DNA of 64,000 bases from Pseudovibrio ascidiaceicola. Its GTDB lineage: Bacteria; Pseudomonadota; Alphaproteobacteria; Rhizobiales; Stappiaceae. Under the pieces are notes generated by a model. The model was not told where the DNA came from, made no database searches, and worked only from the letters and a program-made list of their open reading frames with translations. A program made the position numbers and the translations under genes. Shown here piece by piece: positions 28,940-37,408 of the stretch (positions are counted from its first letter, which is position 1; the number at the start of each line of letters is the position of its first letter). The stretch is from positions 310,001-374,000 of the forward strand of contig NZ_FOSK01000001.1 of NCBI RefSeq assembly GCF_900114245.1, given 5' to 3'.

Positions 28940-29716
28940 ATGAAACTCGGGGCTCTCAGGGTTCTGCCGCTTCTTCTTATTCTCGCAGCTATCGGCTGGC
29001 TGGAGCTACGCCCCTTTCCTGCTATCGCGCAAAAAGAAGACAAAGCACGACAAATCCTCAATGCGACCATCGAGAAGTTTAGCGAAGCCAAAGCCATGAG
29101 CTTTACAGTCTATGCGAGTGAGGAGCGCATCTTTAAAGACAGGGTACCGCTGAATTTTGTCTTTGAGTACTCAGTCAATATTCTGGGACAAGGCGATCTG
29201 AAGATCAATCTCCCACGGCCTGATGGGATGAGTGAGATCTATCTAGATGATGGCATCATCACCTACTTTGACAAAACGCGGAATATCTACACGCAGGGTG
29301 ATTTCAGAGGGACGTCCTCCGAATTTATTGAGGTGCTACGCAATGACTTTCAGCTCACATTGCCCGGCATTGATCTGGCTAACCCAGAACTGGGCCAGAT
29401 GCTTGATGACCTGATCACGAAGTCCGTTTACGTCGGGCGTGAGGTTCTGCCAGAAGGAGTTGCCCATCATCTTGCCTTTTTTAACGATCAGGTAGACTGG
29501 CAATTGTGGGTCTACGAAGACAGCGGCCTGCCCGGTTATCTTATTATTACCTATAAGGACCTTGTTGGTTTGCCTCAAACACACCTGTCCTATCGAGGAT
29601 GGAAGCTCAATCCGCAGTTCAAAACAGAAGACTTTCGCTTCAATCCTCCTGAGGGGGCTGAGCGCTTCAGCCTGCCCGCCCTTTCAGCAGTAGAAAACGG
29701 AGGGAGCTCAAGATGA
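28940..29716 (+). CDS. Exported DUF2092-family protein
   Basis: 258 residues with signal peptide (LGALRVLPLLLILAAIGWLE, cleavage near AIAQ). The mature part has the fold pattern of DUF2092/LolA-like periplasmic proteins: AMSFTVYASEERIF, LPRPDGMSEIYLDDGIITYF, VDWQLWVYEDSGLPGYLIITY. Such domains bind lipid-like ligands in related families; function here is inferred. The ATG at 28940 follows AAGGAACG; upstream in-frame starts add a non-signal extension. Its stop overlaps the next gene's start (ATGA), so the two are coupled. Confidence 0.82.
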   Translation: MKLGALRVLPLLLILAAIGWLELRPFPAIAQKEDKARQILNATIEKFSEAKAMSFTVYASEERIFKDRVPLNFVFEYSVNILGQGDLKINLPRPDGMSEIYLDDGIITYFDKTRNIYTQGDFRGTSSEFIEVLRNDFQLTLPGIDLANPELGQMLDDLITKSVYVGREVLPEGVAHHLAFFNDQVDWQLWVYEDSGLPGYLIITYKDLVGLPQTHLSYRGWKLNPQFKTEDFRFNPPEGAERFSLPALSAVENGGSSR

Positions 29717-30195
29717 GTTACTCCACCACAGCACAGCTTCTCAGCAATTCACTCAGATCACTGGCCATCCTGACCTTCATCACAGGCACCGGCATTCTCA
29801 CAGCTCAGGCGCAGGAAACACCGCCTCCCCCCAAACAAGCCACATCCGCCGAAGTTGCTGAATGTGAGGAAGAGCACATGAAGCGTGAGGGTATCGCTGA
29901 TCTTGGCAGCTCTCAATACCGCGACAAAATCCGCGATCTTTGCAACAAGTCCGTCCTTGAAGCTCCAGAGGTAGAGCCCGGAAAAGAGCCAGCCACCAAC
30001 GACTACTACTTCAGCGGAGACAACAACGGCTTCGTTTATGAGCTCAACGAAGAATGCCAGCAGGTCCGCCTTCAGGATGAGCTGATCTTCATCTGCCCGG
30101 AAGGTAAATACAAACCAACCATCCGCAACAACCGCACCGGCTTCATGCCCTTCACCGAACCCACAGAGCCCATCCGCCCCGGTGAAAAGCCGTAG
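29713..30195 (+). CDS. Small exported hypothetical protein coupled to the DUF2092 gene
   Basis: 160 residues. Signal peptide (LAILTFITGTGILTAQAQE), then a Pro-rich start and a compact domain with four Cys (AECEEEH, RDLCNK, EECQQV, FICPEG) that suggest two disulfides. The C-terminus is Pro-rich (EPTEPIRPGEKP). I do not recognise the family. The ATGA overlap with the DUF2092 gene argues that both act together in the periplasm or on the surface. Confidence 0.75.
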   Translation: MSYSTTAQLLSNSLRSLAILTFITGTGILTAQAQETPPPPKQATSAEVAECEEEHMKREGIADLGSSQYRDKIRDLCNKSVLEAPEVEPGKEPATNDYYFSGDNNGFVYELNEECQQVRLQDELIFICPEGKYKPTIRNNRTGFMPFTEPTEPIRPGEKP

Positions 30196-30343
30196 GAAGG
30201 TCATAAGTAAACACATGGTGTACTCTGTGATTGTCAATCTGACTCATGACCCAACTGCGGGGCTGCGCATTTCTCTGGTTTGGGCTTCGAAATAAAGTCG
30301 GTGCTGGATGTTCATTTTGGGAGCACTAAATTACATTGGACTT

Positions 30344-31114
30344 TTACGCCTGACAGAATGCTCTTCGTGTAGCCCTTAGCATCATTCGTTGGGGCAAAAT
30401 TGCTGATAAAACCAAAAGCATGCGCTCTGTAAAAGTCGTAATTGTAAGGCGGTGTGGAGGCTTGTCTGACATGCAAGCACGAACAACTAAACTTGCAAAC
30501 CGCTCAGGGTCATTTCCGCTTTCTTCGCTTTTCGCCATACTGTTAATTGCACGTGTTGTGGAAGGTTCGTAAGGGTCGTTGTCGGATGGACTTCGCCTTC
30601 TCGCTGCACCAAAGTCAGTTTGATGATCTCCCGGTTCCACCAGCATAACGTGGAGCCCGAAAGGAGCGACCTCCATTGATAAGGCCGCCGCATAGTTCGC
30701 AATCGCGGCTTTTGATGCGCTGTAAAGTGCTTGAAAAGGGATTGGGAGCCGTGATGCAATAGAGCCAATAATCACAATCGTTCCTGCTCGCCTTTTTCGC
30801 ATATCAGGAAGAAAGGCGCGTACCATTCTATCAATGCCGAGTAGGTTGGTATCGATCTGTCGAGCGGCTTCGGAAGCAGCTGTCATTTCAATGGGGCCAG
30901 CGATGCCAGAACCCGCATTCAATATCAAACAGTCGGGGACAAGGTTAATGCGGTTACGAAGTGCAATCACAGAATCTTCGTCGCACACATCAAGTTCTTC
31001 TAAAGTGCCTCCTTGGCGAGATGTACCAATCGCTTGCCATCCGTTTACTGTAAAAGCTTTTAACATTGCAGCACCCAGCCCTTTGGAGGCACCGGAAATT
31101 AAAACAGAATTCAT
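30344..31114 (-). CDS. Short-chain dehydrogenase/reductase (SDR)
   Basis: About 256 residues, classical SDR. Cofactor motif SGASKGLGAAM, NAGSG (NAG), catalytic Ser in IIGSIAS, and YSASKAAI (YxxxK). The C-terminal helix is slightly extended. The ATG at 31114 has ribosome binding site GGAGAA; an upstream frame from 31156 would read through the operator. Divergent from the TetR regulator with an operator between them, so it is almost certainly its target. Substrate unknown. Confidence 0.87.
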   Translation of the reverse strand: MNSVLISGASKGLGAAMLKAFTVNGWQAIGTSRQGGTLEELDVCDEDSVIALRNRINLVPDCLILNAGSGIAGPIEMTAASEAARQIDTNLLGIDRMVRAFLPDMRKRRAGTIVIIGSIASRLPIPFQALYSASKAAIANYAAALSMEVAPFGLHVMLVEPGDHQTDFGAARRRSPSDNDPYEPSTTRAINSMAKSEESGNDPERFASLVVRACMSDKPPHRLTITTFTERMLLVLSAILPQRMMLRATRRAFCQA

Positions 31115-31137
31115 GAGCAATTCTCCAGATTTCAAAT

Positions 31138-31156
31138 ATGTTATCAATGGTAACAT
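31138..31156. promoter_or_regulatory. TetR-type operator 1 between SDR and TetR genes
   Basis: ATGTTATCAATGGTAACAT is an imperfect palindrome (ATGTTAnC...GnTAACAT). It lies 24 bp upstream of the SDR start. A second near-identical copy lies at 31183-31201. Confidence 0.65.
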
Positions 31157-31182
31157 TGGTTGAGGCTATCTGGTCAAGTGGA

Positions 31183-31201
31183 AAGTTATCAATGGTAACA
31201 T
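31183..31201. promoter_or_regulatory. TetR-type operator 2 overlapping the tetR start codon
   Basis: AAGTTATCAATGGTAACAT repeats operator 1 at 17 of 19 positions, 45 bp downstream centre to centre. It covers the ribosome binding site and ATG (31192) of the regulator gene, consistent with autorepression. Confidence 0.6.
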
Positions 31202-31800
31202 CGAAGCAAGAAAAACAAGTTCCGAGTGCATCCGAGTATCATCACGGACGATTGCGTGAGGCGCTTCTGGATGCTGTTGAAGCTCAGTTGCCTGAAAAGG
31301 GGCCTGAGGGGGTGAGCTTGCGGGCTGCAGCCAAGCATGCTGGTGTCTCCTCTGCTGCGGCTTTCAGGCACTTTAAAGACAAGCGGGCTGTGATGACGGC
31401 AGTTGCTGTCCGCGCACATCGCGGAATGGCAGAGCATATGGAAACGGCAGCCACTGAAGCACGCAGTGCGGGGCTCTCGGTATTTTCCGCTAAGGGGCGG
31501 GCCTATCTGGACTTTGCTCTTTCTGAGCCTGCCAAGTTCAAAACAATGTTTCGTACGGCATTATTGGATGAGACTGATGTAGATTTAGTCGAAGCAGAGG
31601 CACGCATGACGCGCTTATTGCTTAATGATGCTGGTGAAGATGAAAAACACGCTGAAATCCCAGCTAAGTCCCTGCTTGCGTGGGGAGCTGTGCACGGCCT
31701 GGCAATGCTCTCGATTGAAGGTGGATTACCAAGCACATCCACGAAGGATACACGATCAGCAATTCTGGAAGCATTAGATTTGTTAGAACCACAGGATTAG
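31192..31800 (+). CDS. TetR/AcrR-family transcriptional regulator
   Basis: 202 residues. N-terminal HTH: LREALLDAVEAQLPEKGPEG then VSLRAAAKHAGVSSAAAFRH and FKDKRAVMTAVA, with the TetR recognition helix. The C-terminal ligand domain (FALSEPAKFKTMFRTALL, then KSLLAWGAVHGLAML) is of the TetR_C type found in many AcrR-like repressors. ATG 31192 is preceded by GGAAAG at a good distance. Likely represses the divergent SDR gene and itself through the two operators. Confidence 0.88.
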   Translation: MVTSKQEKQVPSASEYHHGRLREALLDAVEAQLPEKGPEGVSLRAAAKHAGVSSAAAFRHFKDKRAVMTAVAVRAHRGMAEHMETAATEARSAGLSVFSAKGRAYLDFALSEPAKFKTMFRTALLDETDVDLVEAEARMTRLLLNDAGEDEKHAEIPAKSLLAWGAVHGLAMLSIEGGLPSTSTKDTRSAILEALDLLEPQD

Positions 31801-31941
31801 TCATAGCAACTTCATTTTTGTGAGGTGGAAGTTGAGACTAGGTAGCCAGAAGCTGTTCCAACCCCACCCTCCGCTAAAACATCATTGAAAAAGGGTTAAT
31901 AGCTCTTTCTTTGTGCGCAATTGACGGGCATGATCCCGCTC

Positions 31942-34872
31942 ATGTCGACACAATCCATTGCCCCAGCTCTCACAGAGAACGATCACCTCATCCTGATCGA
32001 TGGCTCTACCTTCATTTTCCGCGCATATCACGCGCTGCCGCCGCTTACTCGCAAGCCCGACGGACTGCCCGTTGGCGCGGTTTCCGGCTTCTGCAACATG
32101 CTCTGGAAGATGATGCAGGAAGGCCCCACCAAAGAAACTGGTGATGAGCCAACCCACTTCGCCGTGATCTTCGATAAATCCGGCAAAACCTTCCGCAATG
32201 ACTTCTACCCGGAATACAAGGCCCACCGCCCGCCGCCGCCAGAAGATCTGCGCCCGCAGTTTGGCTTGATCCGTCAAGCAACACGCGCATTCGGCGTGCC
32301 TGCTATTGAGCAGCAGGGCTATGAGGCTGATGACCTGATCGCCACCTATGCCCGTCAGGCAGAGGCCCAAGGCGCTCGCGTTACCATCGTCTCTGGCGAT
32401 AAAGACCTGATGCAGCTTGTCACGGACAAGATCGGCATGGTCGACACCATGAAAAACAAGGTGATCGGCAAGCCCGAGGTCTTTGAGAAGTTTGGCGTTG
32501 GTCCGGAAAAGGTCGTCGAAGTGCAGTCGCTCGCAGGCGATAGCGTCGATAACGTGCCGGGCGTCCCGGGCATCGGCCTCAAAACCGCCGCTCTGCTCAT
32601 CAACGAGTTTGGCGATCTGGATAGTCTGCTCGAACAAGCTGACACCATCAAGCAGAAGAAGCGCCGCGAAAACCTCATCGAGTTCGCCGAGCAAGCCCGC
32701 ATTTCCAAGCGCCTCGTGCAGCTGGAAGAGGCTGTGCCAGTTGAAACTCCGGTTGAAGATTTCACCGTGTGTGATGTGGATGGCGCGCAGGCCGTCGGCT
32801 TCCTCAAGGCCATGGGCTTCACCAGCCTCACCAAGAAAGTGGCAGATAAAACCGGCGCCGTGCTGGAAAATATCGAGCCGATTGAGCCTGTGATTGAAGG
32901 CTGGGAAAGCACTGCAAAACCGGCAGAACAAGCTGAGGATTCAGCGGGAGAACTTGAGGGGAAAGCATGGACCGCCGCCCCTCTGGCAGAGAAAGTTGCA
33001 GCTGAAATATCTGCGCTCCCTGTAGATAATTCCGCATACGAAACAGTTTCTACCATTGAGCATCTCAAAGAGTGGATAGCGCAGGCCTATGAAGTGGGCT
33101 ACGTGGCTGTGGACACTGAGACAGATGCCCTCAACGCCATGGAAGCTGGCCTTGTCGGCGTCTCCCTCTCCTGCACCCCGGGCAAAGCCTGTTACATCCC
33201 GCTGGCCCACGTGGATGGCGAAGGTGATCTCTTTAGCGGCGGTGCACTGGTCGAAGGCCAGATCCCGCTTCAGGAAGCCATCGCCCTGCTCAAGCCAATG
33301 CTGGAAGATCCGGCCGTCCTCAAAATCGCGCAGAACATGAAGTATGACTGGCTCGTGCTCAAACGTTACGGCGTGGAAATGGCACCGTTTGACGACACCA
33401 TGCTGCTCTCCTACGCACTCGATGCGGGCATGGGCGGCAACGGTATGGACGAGCTCTCGCAGCGCTGGCTCAACCACACGCCAATCCCGTTCAAGGAAGT
33501 GTGCGGCTCCGGCAAATCGCAAATCTCCTTCGACAAGGTGCCGCTGGACAAAGCCACCTCCTATGCAGCGGAAGATGCAGACGTCACCCTGCGCCTCTGG
33601 AAAATCCTCAAACCACGCCTCGCAGCTGAGGAAATGACCGTGGTTTATGAGCGTCTGGAACGCCCGATGGTCGCCACGCTGGCCAAAATGGAGCGCCGCG
33701 GCATCTCCATCGACCGTCAGATGCTCTCCCTGCTCTCTGGTGAGTTTGCTCAAGGCGCAGCCGCGCTGGAAGCTGAGATCCATGATAAAGCGGGCGAAAT
33801 CTTCAACGTCGGCTCGCCAAAGCAGCTGGGTGAAATCCTGTTTGGCAAAATGGGTCTACCCGGCGGCAAAAAAACCAAGACAGGCGCTTGGTCCACTTCC
33901 GCCTCCGTGCTGGATGATCTCGCCGCGCAAGGCCATGAGCTGCCAAGCAAAATCGTAGAGTGGCGCCAGCTCAGCAAGCTGAAATCCACCTACACTGACG
34001 CCCTGCCAAGCTTCATCAATCAGGAGACTGGGCGCGTCCACACCTCGTTCTCGCTGGCGTCCACCTCCACGGGCCGTTTGTCCTCTTCCGAGCCAAACAT
34101 CCAGAACATCCCGATCAGAACTGCTGAAGGCCGCAAAATCCGTCAGGCGTTTATCGCGGAGAAGGGCAAAAAGCTCATCTCTGCCGATTACAGCCAGATT
34201 GAACTGCGCGTGCTCGCCCACATGGCCGATATTCCGCAGCTTAAACAGGCGTTTGCTGATGGGCTCGACATTCACGCCATGACAGCAAGCGAGATGTTTG
34301 GTGAGCCGATCGAAGGCATGGACCCAATGGTCCGTCGCCGTGCAAAAGCGATCAACTTCGGCATCATCTACGGCATTTCCGCGTTCGGCCTCGCCAACCA
34401 GCTGGGCATTTCACGCGGTGAAGCAGGCGATTACATCAAAACCTATTTTGAGCGCTTCCCCGGCATCAAAGAGTACATGGAAGAAACCAAAAAGTTCGTC
34501 CATGCAAACGGTTACGTCGAAACCATCTTTGGCCGCCGCGCCCACTACCCGGATGTAAACACCAAAAACCCGAACATGCGCCAGTTCTATGAGCGCGCAG
34601 CCATCAACGCCCCAATTCAGGGCTCAGCCGCAGATATCATCCGCCGTGCCATGGTGCGCATGGACGAGGTTCTGGAAACGGCAAATCTGGACGCGCAAAT
34701 GCTGCTGCAGGTGCATGACGAATTGATCTTTGAACTGCCTGAGGATCAGGTGGACGAGACCAAAAAACTCGTCATCACCACCATGGAAAAAGCAACAGAA
34801 CCAGCCCTCCAGCTCTCGGTCCCTCTCAAAGTAGAAGCCGAAGCCGCCACGAACTGGGAAGAGGCGCACTAG
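31942..34872 (+). CDS. polA: DNA polymerase I
   Basis: About 976 residues: 5' nuclease domain (ILIDGSTFIFRAYHAL, GYEADDLIAT, SGDKDLMQLV), 3'-5' exonuclease domain with all catalytic residues present (VDTETDAL, NMKYDW, YAAEDADVTL), and polymerase domain (SADYSQIELRVLAH, RRRAKAINFGIIYG, QVHDELIF). Fills gaps during replication and repair. Unlike some bacterial PolA, proofreading looks intact. Several in-frame starts exist (TTG 31921, ATG 31930, ATG 31942); 31942 gives MSTQSIAP, closest to family length. Confidence 0.96.
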   Translation: MSTQSIAPALTENDHLILIDGSTFIFRAYHALPPLTRKPDGLPVGAVSGFCNMLWKMMQEGPTKETGDEPTHFAVIFDKSGKTFRNDFYPEYKAHRPPPPEDLRPQFGLIRQATRAFGVPAIEQQGYEADDLIATYARQAEAQGARVTIVSGDKDLMQLVTDKIGMVDTMKNKVIGKPEVFEKFGVGPEKVVEVQSLAGDSVDNVPGVPGIGLKTAALLINEFGDLDSLLEQADTIKQKKRRENLIEFAEQARISKRLVQLEEAVPVETPVEDFTVCDVDGAQAVGFLKAMGFTSLTKKVADKTGAVLENIEPIEPVIEGWESTAKPAEQAEDSAGELEGKAWTAAPLAEKVAAEISALPVDNSAYETVSTIEHLKEWIAQAYEVGYVAVDTETDALNAMEAGLVGVSLSCTPGKACYIPLAHVDGEGDLFSGGALVEGQIPLQEAIALLKPMLEDPAVLKIAQNMKYDWLVLKRYGVEMAPFDDTMLLSYALDAGMGGNGMDELSQRWLNHTPIPFKEVCGSGKSQISFDKVPLDKATSYAAEDADVTLRLWKILKPRLAAEEMTVVYERLERPMVATLAKMERRGISIDRQMLSLLSGEFAQGAAALEAEIHDKAGEIFNVGSPKQLGEILFGKMGLPGGKKTKTGAWSTSASVLDDLAAQGHELPSKIVEWRQLSKLKSTYTDALPSFINQETGRVHTSFSLASTSTGRLSSSEPNIQNIPIRTAEGRKIRQAFIAEKGKKLISADYSQIELRVLAHMADIPQLKQAFADGLDIHAMTASEMFGEPIEGMDPMVRRRAKAINFGIIYGISAFGLANQLGISRGEAGDYIKTYFERFPGIKEYMEETKKFVHANGYVETIFGRRAHYPDVNTKNPNMRQFYERAAINAPIQGSAADIIRRAMVRMDEVLETANLDAQMLLQVHDELIFELPEDQVDETKKLVITTMEKATEPALQLSVPLKVEAEAATNWEEAH

Positions 34873-35040
34873 CGCCTTTTTACCCCTCAGGGCGAGGCAG
34901 TTAGCCCCAGCAAACAGTGTAGATCCCGGGCGAGGCAATTCGCCAACCCGGGCCACACAAAACCGCGCCTCTATGAAGGGCCTGCTGCCACGCCCACCAA
35001 GCCGCAAACACCCAAACCACCCAGCGCCTCACCCCTCGGT

Positions 35041-35206
35041 GTCATCCCGGCCCCCGAGCCGGGACCCATGGTGCATCACCTCAAACTCAGCTGTTCTTCT
35101 CGCCTACACTCCCCAGCAGCCAGTTCACCAGCACGCCCATCAAAGCCCTCATCAGCAGCCCTGGATCCCGGATCACCGCTCCGCTCGTCCGGGATGACGT
35201 CAGAGG
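35041..35206. repeat. Composite palindromic repeat, copy A
   Basis: Left module GTCATCCCGG...CCGGGACCCATG (35041-35070), about 90 bp of variable spacer, then right module CTGGATCCCGGA...TCCGGGATGACGTCAGAG (35161-35206) with arms ATCCCGGA/TCCGGGAT. The two ends are inverted relative to each other (GTCATCCCGG versus CCGGGATGAC), so the whole element is itself a large inverted repeat. Confidence 0.75.
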
Positions 35207-35343
35207 GCAAAGCAACGCCACAAACCACCACCGCCATCCTGCACTTGATGTGGAACCCAGCAAACTACCAGCGCCCTCAACGTCCTCCAGAAAACCCACC
35301 TGCGAACAAAAGCCTCTCAACGACCCAGCGTGCCATCCCTCAG

Positions 35344-35500
35344 TGTCATCCCGGCCCCCGAGCCGGGACCCATGAGGCGCCACGTCACACTCAACCGCTC
35401 TTCTTGTCCAGACTCCATCTCATCAGTACTTCCACCATTGCCCTCACGTACAGCTCTGGGTCCCGGATCATCGCTACGCTCGTCCGGGATGACATCAGAG
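35344..35500. repeat. Composite palindromic repeat, copy B
   Basis: Same architecture as copy A about 300 bp upstream: left module from 35344, spacer with partial similarity to copy A (CTCAACCGCTCTTCTTGTCC against CTCAGCTGTTCTTCTCGCC), right module TCCCGGATCATCGCTACGCT...CCGGGATGACATCAGAG ending at 35500. Confidence 0.75.
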
Positions 35501-35597
35501 AACAGCGGCTCACAAAACACCGCTGTCATCATGCTCTTGGAAAGAGATCTGTAAGATAAGAAATTCGGTTTGCGGGGGGAGCAGGGGCAAAATACTA

Positions 35598-35792
35598 ATG
35601 CATGGGATAGATGATCTAAATTATCTTACATTGAGAAGATCGTGCAGAAAGTCGCTGAGCTTTCTACTAAAAATTGCTAAAAATAAAAATACAATTGATT
35701 GGGATGGGTTTGTCGTTAGTATCTGCGAAATGTATTCCACACAACGTATGTCGGAAATAGAATATGCCTGTCGTAGATATTCCAATTACTGA
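35598..35792 (+). CDS. Possible small protein upstream of the ParB-like gene
   Basis: 64-residue frame MHGIDDLNYLTLRRSCRK, with no recognisable domain, in the AT-rich island. It overlaps the next gene by 29 bp in another frame, which would allow translational coupling. A purine-rich GCAGGGGC lies 10 nt upstream of the ATG. It may equally be a chance frame in the leader of the ParB-like gene. Confidence 0.25.
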   Translation: MHGIDDLNYLTLRRSCRKSLSFLLKIAKNKNTIDWDGFVVSICEMYSTQRMSEIEYACRRYSNY

Positions 35793-37128
35793 TTTGATCA
35801 TCAATAGCGCAAACGACCGACATGGTGAGCTAGCAGATGAGGTCACGGCAATAACTTGGCTTTTTGACCAAAAGGAAAGCCATATGAAGAACCTCGCTAA
35901 GGATATTACCGACCAGAGACAAGTTTTTGAGCTCCCGCTAGTTTGTCCAGAAGGTGATAGGTTTATTGTTTATGACGGAAACCGACGCGTAACCTGTTTA
36001 AAATTGATTGCATTCCCGAATTTAGCACCAACTCTTAAGCTACAAAAGTTTTTTAGCAACTTGTATCAAGAGTGGCGTGGTGCGCCGCTGAATATAGTAA
36101 CTTGTCAGGTCGAAGAAGAGCGAGATCGGATTGATGATATTTTGTTTCGACGACATACAGGTTCTCAAAATGGAGTTGGGCAGTCAACTTGGGATGATCG
36201 TATGCAGCGAAACTTTATCGTGCGTACGGGAAAGCAAGCCAAGTACGATGTTGCTGAACAAGTCGAAGATTATCTAAGTAAATACAATCTTCTTCCTAAC
36301 GATAGACAAATTCCTCGTTCAACAATGAACAGACTTTTCTCATCTGAGCAATACAGAAACCGAGCTGGTATAAGTATAGTTGATGGGAAATTGTATTTTA
36401 CGCATGATCAAGAAGTGACAACGAAAGCATTAGAAAAAATATCTCAAGACTTAACAAGTCGGAATGTTGTGCTAGGCGATCTATGGGACGCTCCCAAAAA
36501 GAAAGCTTATTTAAATCAATTGGCTGTCGAGGGGCTGCTGCCAAATGCCCATGATGTTCTTCAGGAGCCAATAATCGCGAAAAAACTTAAGGTGCCTATT
36601 GAGAAAAAGAAGACAGAATCAAAGCCGAAGGAAGTCAAAACGGCAATTGTGAAGAAGCAAAGTAGAACGACGCTTATTCCTCAAGTTGACTATGGCATTT
36701 TATGGCAAGCTGCGACACAAAAACACAAGAGTATATGGGATGAGTTGCAGTTTTCGCTGCTGCTGAGCAAGCATTCAAATGCCATTTCAGTTGTGTTTCG
36801 AGTTCTACTCGAAATCAGTATTGATCACGCTATTTCTGTATTAAAAATTGAAACGTACCCGAATGATAAATTGGCTAACAAAATCAAGAAAGTGACAGAT
36901 TACTTCCAAGTGCAGGATATTCTCACCAAAAAGGATAGCCTTGAGATTAAAAAATTCCAGAATGGTGAGGCGTTAATGTCAGCGGACACCTTACATCGAT
37001 ACGTTCATTCGAGCTATTTTGTTGCCTCTCCAGAGCATCTAATTTCAATGTGGGATTGCTTAGCTAAGTTTATCGTTTCTTGCATCAATGCCTCCACACC
37101 TCCCCCACCTGCAACAACTCCCCATTGA
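35764..37128 (+). CDS. ParB/Srx-like N-terminal domain protein, orphan, AT-rich
   Basis: 454 residues. The N-terminal domain (about 1-100) carries the ParB/sulfiredoxin-fold signature VYDGNRRVTCLKL near residue 75, with flanking QVFELPLVCPEG. This DGNRR variant is typical of ParB-like proteins in mobile or defence islands, not of chromosomal ParB. The middle (about 270-310) is Lys-rich and probably a flexible linker. The C-terminal third is helical (HSNAISVVFRVLLEISIDHA, LHRYVHSSYFVASPEHLISM) and unrecognised. Base composition is clearly more AT-rich than polA or the peptidase gene on either side, indicating transfer. ATG 35764 follows a stop in frame, so the start is well bounded. Nuclease or DNA-binding role is inference. 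Confidence 0.75.
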   Translation: MPVVDIPITDLIINSANDRHGELADEVTAITWLFDQKESHMKNLAKDITDQRQVFELPLVCPEGDRFIVYDGNRRVTCLKLIAFPNLAPTLKLQKFFSNLYQEWRGAPLNIVTCQVEEERDRIDDILFRRHTGSQNGVGQSTWDDRMQRNFIVRTGKQAKYDVAEQVEDYLSKYNLLPNDRQIPRSTMNRLFSSEQYRNRAGISIVDGKLYFTHDQEVTTKALEKISQDLTSRNVVLGDLWDAPKKKAYLNQLAVEGLLPNAHDVLQEPIIAKKLKVPIEKKKTESKPKEVKTAIVKKQSRTTLIPQVDYGILWQAATQKHKSIWDELQFSLLLSKHSNAISVVFRVLLEISIDHAISVLKIETYPNDKLANKIKKVTDYFQVQDILTKKDSLEIKKFQNGEALMSADTLHRYVHSSYFVASPEHLISMWDCLAKFIVSCINASTPPPPATTPH

Positions 37129-37257
37129 CACCGCATGCATCTGCGGCCATCCTGTTTTTCGAGGCTTCACAACCTCTCCAAACAGCGGTTACCGCTCCCG
37201 ATCGACTAGCGGATTTTTTGTGCCTGCTTTATAGGTAGCGCGCAAACCCTTTGCTAT

Positions 37258-37349
37258 GAGCGGGAGGGCGGTGAATACAATACCTCCTTCGGGGGGGAAT
37301 AAACTCGCCTGTCTGTTTGCAGGTTGTGAACCTCCCGCTCGCCAGCGGG
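37258..37349 (+). ncRNA. C4 antisense-like RNA leader
   Basis: GAGCGGGAGG (37258-37267) pairs perfectly with CCTCCCGCTC (37331-37340). Inside are hairpins CCTCC/GGGGG (37283-37295) and CCTG/CAGG (37308-37323, in AAACTCGCCTGTCTGTTTGC). The 3' arm can instead form CCCGCT-CGCC-AGCGGG (37334-37349), so two folds exclude each other. The layout and the CTCGCCTGTCTGTTTGCAGG core match my recollection of the C4 antisense RNA family of phages P1/P7 and related prophage elements, which sits upstream of antirepressor-like genes. The frame through this region is not a protein. Assignment from memory, not a covariance search. Confidence 0.55.
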
Positions 37350-37408
37350 CCGTCACAAGCTTGCTGTCGTCGCGGTCTTTCAACACCCTACAAACAGAGG
37401 GATTGAGA

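Larger units (their letters stand above)
34873..35597. other. Repeat-rich gene-free stretch after polA
   Basis: About 720 bp with no credible gene. It holds a CCCGGG-armed palindrome (34924-34952) and two tandem composite palindromic elements listed separately. Apparent reading frames here come from the repeats. Confidence 0.6.

Noticed and set aside
31882-32931. 349-codon open frame on the minus strand
   Set aside because: Antisense to the 5' nuclease domain of polA, as is the 280-codon frame at 32941-33783.
35068-35559. 163-codon frame after polA
   Set aside because: Made almost entirely of the composite palindromic repeats.
37256-37408. In-frame N-terminal extension of the small coiled-coil protein
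   Set aside because: The sequence is the structured RNA leader; the ribosome binding site supports ATG 37409.
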